Below, one piece after another: positions 1 to 7,270 of a DNA stretch of 64,000 nt. Below the pieces are notes generated by a model, which ran no database searches, was not told the origin of the DNA, and saw only the letters and a list, made by a program, of their open reading frames with translations. Within the stretch, counting starts at the first letter, position 1, and each line of letters begins with the position of its first letter. The stretch spans positions 248,001-312,000 of the forward strand of contig CAVYUG010000001.1 in the NCBI GenBank assembly GCA_963771655.1, read 5' to 3'. A program made the translations under genes and the position numbers. This DNA comes from JAWVFM01 sp963771655 (lineage in GTDB: Bacteria; Actinomycetota; Thermoleophilia; Solirubrobacterales; 70-9).

Positions 1-320
1 CTGCCGGACGGCAGGCTGAGCGAGCTCGAGTCATCGGAGCCACCGACCTTGTAGGACTCGTTGCCGGACGCCACGGAGGCGCCGTTGAGCGACCACCCCG
101 GGGCGCCGCTCTCAAACGATCCGCCGTTGTCGAGCGTGTACGACGCCGGGTCGAGCCACGGCGTGAACGGCTGGCTGAGCGCCTGCTCGTCGCAGTTTGG
201 CGCCGATGCCACCAGCGCCCCGGCCTGCGCCGAAGCCGGCGCCGCCAGAGCCAGTGCCGCGACGAGGGCGAGCCCCCAGCGCGTCGGGTTGAGCCTTCCG
301 ATCCGAGTCCCTTCAGTCAT
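1..320 (-). CDS. secreted protein, N-terminal part only (runs off the left edge)
   Basis: Reading leftward from the ATG at 320, the frame stays open to base 1, about 106 codons, so the C-terminus lies outside the window. A GGAGG sits a few bases upstream of the ATG. The N-terminus is a signal peptide: a short Arg-containing start, a hydrophobic Leu/Ala stretch around residues 16-28, then an Ala-X-Ala type cleavage region near ASAQA. The mature part begins with a Cys-containing segment followed by a Gly/Ser-rich stretch suggesting a beta-sandwich. I recognise the general look of secreted proteins common in Thermoleophilia but not a function. It is divergent from the HD-GYP gene across about 125 bp (321-445) that must hold both promoters. 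Confidence 0.7.
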   Translation of the reverse strand, partial: MTEGTRIGRLNPTRWGLALVAALALAAPASAQAGALVASAPNCDEQALSQPFTPWLDPASYTLDNGGSFESGAPGWSLNGASVASGNESYKVGGSDDSSSLSLPSG

Positions 321-445
321 TACCCGCCTCCATGCAGGTCGCCAATCAGTTCGCTCATCCACTCGCCAGATCTCTTGCACCCCTAAATCGAACATCCGTC
401 CATCAAGTCGTGAGTCGCTAAAGCCGATGGAGGCACCAGCGGGAC

Positions 446-1840
446 GTGAGTCACCTGGGAACAACCCACCCCGAATCGGACCCGGCCGTGGAGCGGATGC
501 TCGTCGAGGCACGGAACGGGCGGCCCTCGAGGCTCCCTCGCAGAGAGCTCCGAATCGAGGTGGCGACCGCGGCCGGGTTCCTGGCCACGGCGATCGCGAT
601 GGTCGTCCTGTTGCCCTCGACGCGTTCGCTGGACCTGCCGTTGGCCGCCAGCCTCGTGGTCGCGTACGCCGTCGCCGCGCAGGTTCGGTTCCACACCGGC
701 TCCTACTGGACCGTGCCGACGCAGCTGGTGTTCGTCCCGATGCTCTTCCTGTTGCCGACCCCGGCGGTGCCCCTGCTCGTTCCCGTGGCGCTGATCCTCT
801 CGCGCCTCCCCGAGTACCGGCGCGGTCGCGTGCACCTGAGCCGCGCCCTGCTGATGGTGGGCGATGCCTGGTACACGGTGGGCCCCGTGCTCGTCCTCTC
901 GCTCGCGAGCGCCGAGGTGCCCTCCTGGGGCGATTGGCCGGTTTACATCGTCGCCCTGGCCGCCCAGTTCGCCTTCGATTTCGGCCGCGCCGTCGTTCGA
1001 AGCCGGGTCGAGCTGCGAACGCGTTTGAGCGAGCTCATCAAGGAGAGCGAGCCGATCTGGCTCGTCGACGCGCTGCTCTCCCCCGTCGGCCTGTTGGTCG
1101 CCTTCGCGGCGGCCGGCCAGCCGTGGGCGTTCCTGCTGGCCATGCCGGTGATCGGCCTCTTCGCGATCTTCGCCCGCGAGCGCGAGGCGCGGATCGAGCA
1201 TGCTCTCACGCTGAGCTACGCCTATCGCGGCACCGCGCACCTCCTCGGCGAGATCCTGAGCACGAACGACGCCTACACGGGAGCTCACAGCCGGAGCGTC
1301 GTCGTGCTCTCCCGGAGCGTCGGTGCGCAGATGGGGCTCGACGACGCGACGCTCCGCGACATCGAGTTCGGCGCGCTGCTGCACGACGTGGGCAAGGTCA
1401 ACGTGCCGAACGAGATCATCAACAAGCCGGGCGCGCTCACCGACGACGAGTGGGAGGTGATGCGCGCTCACACCGCCGAGGGCGAGCGGATGCTCGAGCG
1501 AATCGGCGGCATGCTGGGCGAGGTGGGAACGGTGGTCCGCAGCCACCACGAGCACTTCGACGGCAGCGGCTACCCGGACGGGCTCGCCGGCGAGGAGATC
1601 CCCATCGCTTCGCGGGTCATCGCCTGCTGCGACGCCTTCAACGCGATGACCACCGACCGCCCGTATCGCCTGGCGATGAGCACCGACGAGGCGATCGCGG
1701 AGCTGCGGGCGAACGCCGGCAGCCAGTTCGACCCCCGGGTGGTCGAAGCGCTCATCGGCCTGGTCGCCGAGGCCGAGGAGCCCGTGAGCGAAGAGCGCGA
1801 TCGCGTCGGCGGGGGCACTCGCCTGGCCACGGCGGTCTAG
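446..1840 (+). CDS. membrane-anchored HD-GYP domain c-di-GMP phosphodiesterase
   Basis: A 464-residue protein. The first half has several hydrophobic segments (about residues 38-130, 145-185 and 205-245), giving an integral membrane sensor module of no family I can name. The C-terminal third is an HD-GYP domain: the metal-binding HDVGK begins at about residue 313 and HHEHFDGSGYPDGL at about residue 367, with GYP intact, so hydrolysis of c-di-GMP is expected. The start is GTG with a GGAGG about 12 bases upstream, a long spacing, so the start is only probable. Its TAG stop overlaps the stop of the convergent downstream gene. A second c-di-GMP protein is encoded at 41546. Confidence 0.88.
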   Translation: MSHLGTTHPESDPAVERMLVEARNGRPSRLPRRELRIEVATAAGFLATAIAMVVLLPSTRSLDLPLAASLVVAYAVAAQVRFHTGSYWTVPTQLVFVPMLFLLPTPAVPLLVPVALILSRLPEYRRGRVHLSRALLMVGDAWYTVGPVLVLSLASAEVPSWGDWPVYIVALAAQFAFDFGRAVVRSRVELRTRLSELIKESEPIWLVDALLSPVGLLVAFAAAGQPWAFLLAMPVIGLFAIFAREREARIEHALTLSYAYRGTAHLLGEILSTNDAYTGAHSRSVVVLSRSVGAQMGLDDATLRDIEFGALLHDVGKVNVPNEIINKPGALTDDEWEVMRAHTAEGERMLERIGGMLGEVGTVVRSHHEHFDGSGYPDGLAGEEIPIASRVIACCDAFNAMTTDRPYRLAMSTDEAIAELRANAGSQFDPRVVEALIGLVAEAEEPVSEERDRVGGGTRLATAV

Positions 1841-3102
1841 CGGCGCGGCGCCCGGTAGACGTTCGCGGCGACGAAGCCGCCCCCGAGCACCTGCGCGGCG
1901 TCACCCGGGCCGGCGCGCGCCAGCTTCGGGAACGATCGCTGGATCAGGTTCAGGTAGAGCGGGCGCGGCCGGCCGCGACGGTCCACCGGCCGATGACGGA
2001 TCGTCGCGAGGCCCGCCTTTCGGGTGACGCAGGGCGTCCGGTAGGCGCTCCGCCCTTGGGTGCAGTTGAAGCCGTTCGCCTCGGTGACGAACCCGCTCAG
2101 GGTCACGTTGCGCGGAAACGGCTTCGTCGCGGCCGGGTTGCCCGCGATGATCATCTCTGAGGCGACGTAGGCGCTGTAGGGGAGCGAGCCGATGCCCGTG
2201 CGGGCCCGGGCGGCGGCCGCGACGATGTCGCCCCCGTCGAGGTGCCTCAGCTTCAGCGAGTAGACCACGCGCCAGCCCCCGCTGCCCGGACTGCCCTCCG
2301 GCAGCGATCGATGGACGCGCCGCGCGGTGCGTCGACGGGTGATGCGCGGATGGACGCCTTTGGGTATGACCACGGCGTTGAGCCGGCTCATGTCCTGCTC
2401 GATGTGGCCATCGGGCCGGTCGGCGCCGATGATGATCGCGTTTCCCGGCCGGGCGCGGCCGCTGCGGGCGCTGACGACGACGTTCACCCGGCATCGGTGA
2501 AGGGCACACGGGAGCCGCCGGTGCCGGCCGAGGCGCGCCTTGACGTTGCGGAAGACGAGGACGCAGTGATGGTTTCGATTCGGGCGCTGCTGGTGGCATC
2601 CGAGGCTCTGGGGGCGCGATAGCGCCAGCACGTGTCCGCGGCCCGACGCCGCCCGCTTGCGATCCGCGAGGACGATGCGCGCGCTGATCCGAGGGGTGAA
2701 CGAGTAGGGGCGGCCGACGCAACGCGGGCCCGCCGTCACGCAGGTGGTGGTCACCTGAACCTCGGCGCTCAGCTTCAGGACATCCCCGCGGGCGAGCCGC
2801 GGGAGCTTTCGGGGGCTCAGCGAGAGCACCGAACGGGGCGCCTTGGTGGCGCGCCCCGTGATGGGAACGGTCCTTACGAGCTCGGAGCGGTTGCCGCTGG
2901 TGACGCCGCGGACGGCCTTCGCGCGGGCTCCCGGCGCCGCTGCGGCCGCGGCGAGGGCGGCGACGGCGAGGGCGGAACCAGCTCGTACCGCTCGGCGTCG
3001 AAGCGCGCGGCGCGCTGCCTGAACCTCCAGGTCCAGTCGGGCCAGAGGGTCGAGTTGCGTCCCGTCTCGTCGATGTACCAGCTCGCGCACCCGGAGCTCC
3101 AC
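1837..3102 (-). CDS. secreted or membrane-anchored hypothetical protein
   Basis: A 421-residue frame whose only in-frame starts (GTG at 3102 or 3090) lie inside the 3' end of the upstream monooxygenase gene, giving a same-strand overlap of over 200 nt. A clear Ala-rich hydrophobic segment at about residues 40-60, ending near GARA, looks like a signal peptide or anchor preceded by an unusually long basic stretch. The mature region is Arg-rich, carries Cys pairs at several points (TCVTAGPRC, CALHRC, NCTQGRSAYRTPC) suggesting disulphides, and ends in a region rich in Gly and Pro. I do not recognise the family. Either the start is a real overlap or an indel has fused frames near 2980. Confidence 0.6.
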   Translation of the reverse strand: MELRVRELVHRRDGTQLDPLARLDLEVQAARRALRRRAVRAGSALAVAALAAAAAAPGARAKAVRGVTSGNRSELVRTVPITGRATKAPRSVLSLSPRKLPRLARGDVLKLSAEVQVTTTCVTAGPRCVGRPYSFTPRISARIVLADRKRAASGRGHVLALSRPQSLGCHQQRPNRNHHCVLVFRNVKARLGRHRRLPCALHRCRVNVVVSARSGRARPGNAIIIGADRPDGHIEQDMSRLNAVVIPKGVHPRITRRRTARRVHRSLPEGSPGSGGWRVVYSLKLRHLDGGDIVAAAARARTGIGSLPYSAYVASEMIIAGNPAATKPFPRNVTLSGFVTEANGFNCTQGRSAYRTPCVTRKAGLATIRHRPVDRRGRPRPLYLNLIQRSFPKLARAGPGDAAQVLGGGFVAANVYRAPRR

Positions 3103-4469
3103 ACCGTATCCCCCATCCGCCGGTCGACCTCGGCGTTATAGGCGGCCTGAACGTCCTCGCGCACGTCCACAGCCACGGCGCCGCGCTCCCGCATCGCCCG
3201 CAGGGCTCCCATCACGTAGGCGATCTGGGACTCCGCCATGTAGACCATCGAGTTGTGCCCGAGCCCGGTGTTCGGACCGAGCAGGAAGAAGAGGTTCGGG
3301 AAGCCCGCCACGTTCGTGCCGAGATACGCGTTCGGGCTGCCCCCCCAGACGTCGTCGAGAGTGCGGCCGTCGCGACCCGTGACCAGCTTCGCCGCCGGGA
3401 TGTCGGTGACGTGGAAGCCGGTGCCGAAGATGATCGCGTCGACCTCGCGCTCGACGCCGTCGGCACCGACCACGGATGAGTCACGGACCTCGACGACGGG
3501 GCTCGAGACGAGCTCGACGTTCGGCTGGCCGAGCGCCGGATACCACCTGTTCGAGGGCAGGATCCGCTTGCACCCGATCGTGTAGTCGGGCGTGACCTTG
3601 GCGCGAAGCTCGTGGTCGGGCACCTGCTTGGCGATGTGACGGCGCGCGACCACCTCGGCGATGCGCATGAGGCGCGGGTTCTTGGTGAAGCCGACGACGA
3701 GGGGCTCCCTGAGCATGTAGGTGAACCCGCGGGCAAGCCGCTGGAGAGCGGGGAAGCGCCGGTAGAGGAAGCGCTCGACCTTCGTGATGGGGCGGTTCGA
3801 ATGCGGGACGATCCACGGAGGGGTGCGCTGGAAGACGTGGAGGCGCGCCACCTGCGGCTGGATCGCGGGGACCATCTGGATCGCCGACGCCCCGGTGCCG
3901 ACGGCGGCCACCCGCTTGCCCTCGAGGTCGTAGTCGTGGTCCCAGCGCGCGCTGTGGAATATCCGGCCCTCGAAGCGTTCGAGGCCCGGCACGTCGGGGA
4001 TCCTCGGCTCGACGAGCGGGCCCATCGCGCCGACGAGCACGCGCGCCTCAAGGGTCCCGCGGCTCGTCTCGATGCGCCAGCGGCCGGCCTCCTCGTCCCA
4101 GGCCGCACCGGTGACCTCGCAGCCGAACCGGATGTGGGGCCGCACGCCGAAGCGGTCGGCGCAGCCGCGCAGGTAGTCGCGGATCTCCGGCTGCGGAGAG
4201 TAGGTCTGGCTCCAATCGGCGTTGGGCGCGAACGAGAAGGAGTAGAGATGCGAGGGGACGTCGCACGCGCAGCCCGGATAGGTGTTGAACCACCAGGTGC
4301 CTCCGACCTCCGAGCCCCGCTCGAGGACGACGAAGTCGTCGTGTCCCTCCTGACCCAGGCGGATCGCCATGCCGAGGCCGGAGAACCCCGCGCCGACGAT
4401 GGCCACATCGACCTCGTCGGGGATGTCGGCGCTCGGGCGCCCGTTGCTCGTAGCGGTCTCGGCGTGCAT
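2874..4469 (-). CDS. flavin-containing (Baeyer-Villiger type) monooxygenase
   Basis: A 531-residue NAD(P)H- and FAD-dependent monooxygenase that would insert oxygen into a ketone or oxidise a heteroatom. The FAD Rossmann motif GAGFSG is at residues 26-31, the Baeyer-Villiger fingerprint is present as FEGRIFHSARWD, and a second nucleotide-binding motif GTGASA follows. The family C-terminus (SGCASWYIDETGRNSTLWP, then WTWRFR) is intact up to about position 2980; the last 30 or so residues are Pro/Arg/Ser-rich filler overlapping the next gene. The start is ATG at 4469. An upstream extension in frame would cross the operator region and is unlikely. The gene is divergent from the TetR gene and probably controlled by it. 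The substrate is unknown. Confidence 0.9.
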   Translation of the reverse strand: MHAETATSNGRPSADIPDEVDVAIVGAGFSGLGMAIRLGQEGHDDFVVLERGSEVGGTWWFNTYPGCACDVPSHLYSFSFAPNADWSQTYSPQPEIRDYLRGCADRFGVRPHIRFGCEVTGAAWDEEAGRWRIETSRGTLEARVLVGAMGPLVEPRIPDVPGLERFEGRIFHSARWDHDYDLEGKRVAAVGTGASAIQMVPAIQPQVARLHVFQRTPPWIVPHSNRPITKVERFLYRRFPALQRLARGFTYMLREPLVVGFTKNPRLMRIAEVVARRHIAKQVPDHELRAKVTPDYTIGCKRILPSNRWYPALGQPNVELVSSPVVEVRDSSVVGADGVEREVDAIIFGTGFHVTDIPAAKLVTGRDGRTLDDVWGGSPNAYLGTNVAGFPNLFFLLGPNTGLGHNSMVYMAESQIAYVMGALRAMRERGAVAVDVREDVQAAYNAEVDRRMGDTVWSSGCASWYIDETGRNSTLWPDWTWRFRQRAARFDAERYELVPPSPSPPSPRPQRRREPARRPSAASPAATAPSS

Positions 4470-4489
4470 TAGGCTTCTCTCCTCGTTGC

Positions 4490-4518
4490 TTACAGTGGTG
4501 TAAGTTACACTATCGTAA
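4490..4518. promoter_or_regulatory. tandem palindromic operator between the monooxygenase and tetR genes
   Basis: Two adjacent 14-bp near-palindromes, TTACA-gtgg-TGTAA at 4490-4503 and TTACA-ctat-CGTAA at 4505-4518, are centred 15 bp apart in the 67-bp divergent intergenic region. This AT-containing block stands out from its GC-rich surroundings. Its size and placement are typical of TetR-family operators that repress both the regulator and the divergent target. Overlap with both promoters is inferred. Confidence 0.75.
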
Positions 4519-4536
4519 CCAAGGAGGATCCGACCA

Positions 4537-5163
4537 GTGAGCATCGATACACAGCCAGCGCGGCGGATGAGCGGCGCGGAGCGGCGCGAGCAGCTCCTCG
4601 ACGTCGCCAAGGCCATCGTCGATCGCTCGGGCTTCCACGCGGTCTCCATCGAGGCCGTTGCGCGCGAGGCCGGCATCACCCGCCCCGTGATCTACGGGCA
4701 CTTCGGGGACCTGGACCGCCTGCTCGAGGCGCTGGTCCATCGCGAGAGCGAGCGCGCGCTCGCGAGCCTGGCCGAGATCCTTCCGTCGAAGCTCTCGAGC
4801 GGCGACCCGCGAGCGGGCCTCATCCAGGCTCTCGACGGCTATCTGAGCGCGGTCGAGCGCGACCCGGACACGTGGCGCCTCGTGCTGATGCCGTCGGAGG
4901 GCGCCCCGGCCGCCCTTCGCGAGCACATCGACCAGGGCCGCGACGCCGTGGTGGCGCACTTGGCCGGCCTCGTGAGCGCCGGGGTCGCGCCCGACCGGGA
5001 GCCGCCCGATCCGGAGCTGACCGCTCGGGTCGTCTCCGCGATCGCCGACGAGCTGGCCCGCCGACTGCTGATGGACCCCGGCGCCTACCCCCGAGAGCGG
5101 CTCCTCAACTTCAGCCGCTGGGGGCTCTTCGATCTTCCGAGGGCCGTGGGGCCGGCGCGCTGA
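4537..5163 (+). CDS. TetR-family transcriptional regulator
   Basis: A 208-residue protein with the TetR N-terminal helix-turn-helix at about residues 18-62 (the segment around VSIEAVAREAGITRPVIYGHF is the classic recognition region) and a divergent all-helical ligand-binding domain. GTG start preceded by a strong AAGGAGG, with good spacing. The stop TGA overlaps the ATG of the following SDR gene (TGATG), so the two are translationally coupled. The tandem palindromes just upstream are its probable autoregulatory operator and the control site of the divergent monooxygenase. Ligand unknown; the likely candidates are the hydrophobic substrate of the neighbouring oxidoreductases. Confidence 0.9.
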   Translation: MSIDTQPARRMSGAERREQLLDVAKAIVDRSGFHAVSIEAVAREAGITRPVIYGHFGDLDRLLEALVHRESERALASLAEILPSKLSSGDPRAGLIQALDGYLSAVERDPDTWRLVLMPSEGAPAALREHIDQGRDAVVAHLAGLVSAGVAPDREPPDPELTARVVSAIADELARRLLMDPGAYPRERLLNFSRWGLFDLPRAVGPAR

Positions 5164-6239
5164 TGACCGTCGATCTCCTCACCGGCTTCCCGGGCTTCAT
5201 CGGCCGGCGCCTGGCGACCCGCCTGCTCGCGGGCGAGGGCGACGTTCGCCTCGTCGCCCTGGTCGAGCCCCGCATGCTCGAGGCCGCCGGTGACGCCGCT
5301 GCGGCGATCGGCGCCGAGCGGATCGAGCTCGTCGCGGGCGACATCTCCGAGCCGCGCCTGGGCCTCGATGGCGACACCTACGACCGCCTCTGCAGCGAGC
5401 TCCGGCGCGTCTATCACCTCGCCGCGATCTACAACCTCGCGGTGCCGCTCGAGGTCGCCCAACGCGTGAACGTAGACGGCACCGGCAACATCGTCGACCT
5501 CTGCGCTGCCGCCGAGCAGTTGGAGCGGCTCGCCTACGTGTCGACCGCGTATGTCGCGGGCGCGCGCACCGGCGTCGTCTACGAGCACGAGCTCGTGATG
5601 GGCCAGTCGTTCAAGAACCACTACGAGTCGACCAAGTTCCAGGCCGAGGTCTGGGTGCGCGAGTGGCTGGGCCGGGTGCCGACGACGATCCTCCGCCCGG
5701 CGATAGTCGTCGGCGACTCCCGCACCGGCGAGACGCAGAAGTTCGACGGGCCGTATTTCATCCTCAGGGTCATCGCCGAGGCTGAGGCCCGCGGTCGTGC
5801 GGTCCCCAACTTCGGCCGCTCCGAGGCCCCGTTCAACGTCGTCCCGGTCGACTTCGTGGTCGAGGCCATAGCCACGGCGGCCGCCGATCCCGGCGCGGCG
5901 GGCGAAACGCTTCACCTCGTCGATCCAGAGCCGCTCACCGCGGCCGAGCTGACGCGTGTGCTGTCGGCCGAGTATGCCGGGCGCGAGCCGAAGGGTCGCG
6001 TGCCGCCGCGCATGGCCGAGGCGTCGCTTCGCGTGCCGATGTTGCGTGAGCGGCTCGGCGGAACCCCGCCCGAATCGATCGCCTACCTGAACCATCCGGT
6101 TCGCTTCGACACACGGCGAGCGGTCGCGGTGCTCGAGCCGCGCGACCTCCGCCCACCGCGCTTCGGCGACTACGTGGGCGCGATGGTGTCGTTCTTCCGC
6201 GAGCACCAGGACGACGCCGCGCTCCGGCCGGCGTCGTAG
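5163..6239 (+). CDS. extended SDR, NAD-dependent epimerase / thioester-reductase-like
   Basis: A 358-residue Rossmann-fold oxidoreductase of the extended short-chain dehydrogenase type. The cofactor motif TGFPGFIG is at residues 7-14 and the catalytic Tyr-Lys pair is Y154-E-S-T-K158. The layout (TGFPGFIG, a STAYVAG strand, PxxVVGDSxTG) resembles the male-sterility / fatty acyl-CoA reductase and thioester reductase branch rather than sugar epimerases. The start ATG overlaps the tetR stop by one base. Together with the divergent monooxygenase this suggests a small inducible pathway for oxidising and reducing a lipid-like or alicyclic substrate. That pathway is inferred. Confidence 0.82.
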   Translation: MTVDLLTGFPGFIGRRLATRLLAGEGDVRLVALVEPRMLEAAGDAAAAIGAERIELVAGDISEPRLGLDGDTYDRLCSELRRVYHLAAIYNLAVPLEVAQRVNVDGTGNIVDLCAAAEQLERLAYVSTAYVAGARTGVVYEHELVMGQSFKNHYESTKFQAEVWVREWLGRVPTTILRPAIVVGDSRTGETQKFDGPYFILRVIAEAEARGRAVPNFGRSEAPFNVVPVDFVVEAIATAAADPGAAGETLHLVDPEPLTAAELTRVLSAEYAGREPKGRVPPRMAEASLRVPMLRERLGGTPPESIAYLNHPVRFDTRRAVAVLEPRDLRPPRFGDYVGAMVSFFREHQDDAALRPAS

Positions 6240-6302
6240 CGCTCCGCTCCAGCGTCGTGATAACGCGAACTCGCTCAGGAGGCAGCGAGGGGGCGCGTTC
6301 GG

Positions 6303-6350
6303 TTCGTTGATGGCTTGTACCCCTCATAGGGGGTGAAATCCATCAACGAA
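6303..6350. repeat. 48-bp imperfect palindrome, left copy (inverted relative to the copy at 7223)
   Basis: Outer arms TTCGTTGATGG and CCATCAACGAA are perfect over 11 bp; inner arms pair partly around a CCCC...GGGG core with a 6-nt centre. The reverse complement of the copy at 7223-7270 matches this copy at 43 of 48 positions, with most differences in the loop. It lies just upstream of the DUF559 pseudogene. Each copy can fold into a cruciform or RNA hairpin. Confidence 0.85.
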
Positions 6351-7230
6351 GGGCTCGAGCGGCCTGGCGGCTCGCCGCGTCCCAGCGCTGGGTCGTCGCA
6401 AGGCGGCAGCTGGTCGCGCTCGGATTCACACCCAAGGAGATCGAGCGGCGCATCGCCGCTGGGCGGCTCCATCGCGTCTTCCGAGGCGTCTACGCGGTCG
6501 GCAAGCCGCATCTGACCGACCACGGCCGCTGGTTCGCCGCTGTCCTCGCGTGTGGACCGGGCGCGGCGCTAAGTCATGAGACGGCGGGCGCCCTGTGGCG
6601 GATGCTGGAGCGCTGCGGCTCAACCATCCACGTCTCGATCCCCTCCTCCCTAACCCGCAAACACGGCGGCATCGTCGTGCATCGGCGCCAGGATCTCGAG
6701 CCCCACCTAACGACCCACCAGGGCATCCGGGTAACCATGCCCGCGCTAACCGTTGTCGATCTCGCGGCAGCCATGCCGACCCCTGCGGTCGAGGCGATCA
6801 TCAACGAAGCGGACAAGACCGACGCCATCGATCCCAGGCCCTTCGCCGCTCCCTCCCCTCGCTGCCTCGTGTCCCGGGCATCGCATCGACCCGCCGCATC
6901 CTCGACCGCCGTACGTTTGTGCTGAGCGATTCCGAGCCGGAGCGTCGGTTTCTCCCGGTCGCGAGGACGGCAGGCCTTCCGAAGCCGCTCACGCGCCGCC
7001 TCGTCAACGGGTTCCGCGTCGACTTCTACTGGCCTGACCTGGGCCTGGTGGTCGAGACCGACGGACTGCGCTATCACCGCACGCCCGCGCAGCAGGCGAA
7101 GGATCGTGTTCGGGACCAAACGCACACCGCCGCCGGCCTCACGCCGCTGCGATTCACGCATGCGCAGATCGCGTTCGAGCCGGCGAGAGTGGCTGCGACG
7201 CTGACCGCTGTCGGTGAGCGTCTTCGTTGA
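6311..7230 (+). pseudogene. AbiEi-like / DUF559 (Vsr-like) nuclease-fold gene, frameshifted
   Basis: The first two thirds read in one frame: an AbiEi-type winged-helix region (RQLVALGFTPKEIERRIAAGRLHR, then RGVYAVG), then a middle domain up to ADKTDAIDP near 6835. The continuation (ALRRSLPSLPRVPG, RRTFVLSDSE, then FRVDFYWPDLGLVVETDGLRYH) is in another frame and holds the PD-(D/E)XK-like Asp and Glu-X-Asp of DUF559. A one-base deletion near 6836, around cccaggccc, explains the switch. The 5' end has no ATG, GTG or TTG in frame after the TGA at 6308. The TGA stop at 7228 lies inside the right palindrome. The homologue at 16831 is intact. A single-base assembly error cannot be excluded. Confidence 0.8.
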
Positions 7231-7270
7231 TGGATTTCACCCCTGATACGGGGTACAAGCCATCAACGAG
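7223..7270. repeat. 48-bp imperfect palindrome, right copy; carries stops of both convergent genes
   Basis: Outer arms are TTCGTTGATGG and CCATCAACGAG, with a CCCC...GGGG inner stem. This copy is in inverted orientation to the one at 6303. The TGA in the left arm ends the DUF559 reading frame on the plus strand, and the matching TGA in the right arm ends the acyltransferase gene on the minus strand. Lying between convergent genes it could act as a bidirectional terminator, but there is no T-run on either side. Confidence 0.85.

Noticed and set aside
61..2160. A long plus-strand open frame of about 700 codons
   Set aside because: It is Arg/Pro/Ala filler antisense to, or out of frame with, a secreted protein, the HD-GYP gene and the next minus-strand gene, all of which have recognisable features.
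6303..7270. Classical insertion sequence with terminal inverted repeats
   Set aside because: The bracketed gene is a DUF559 nuclease-fold gene, not a transposase. The repeats are themselves palindromes and no target duplication is seen.
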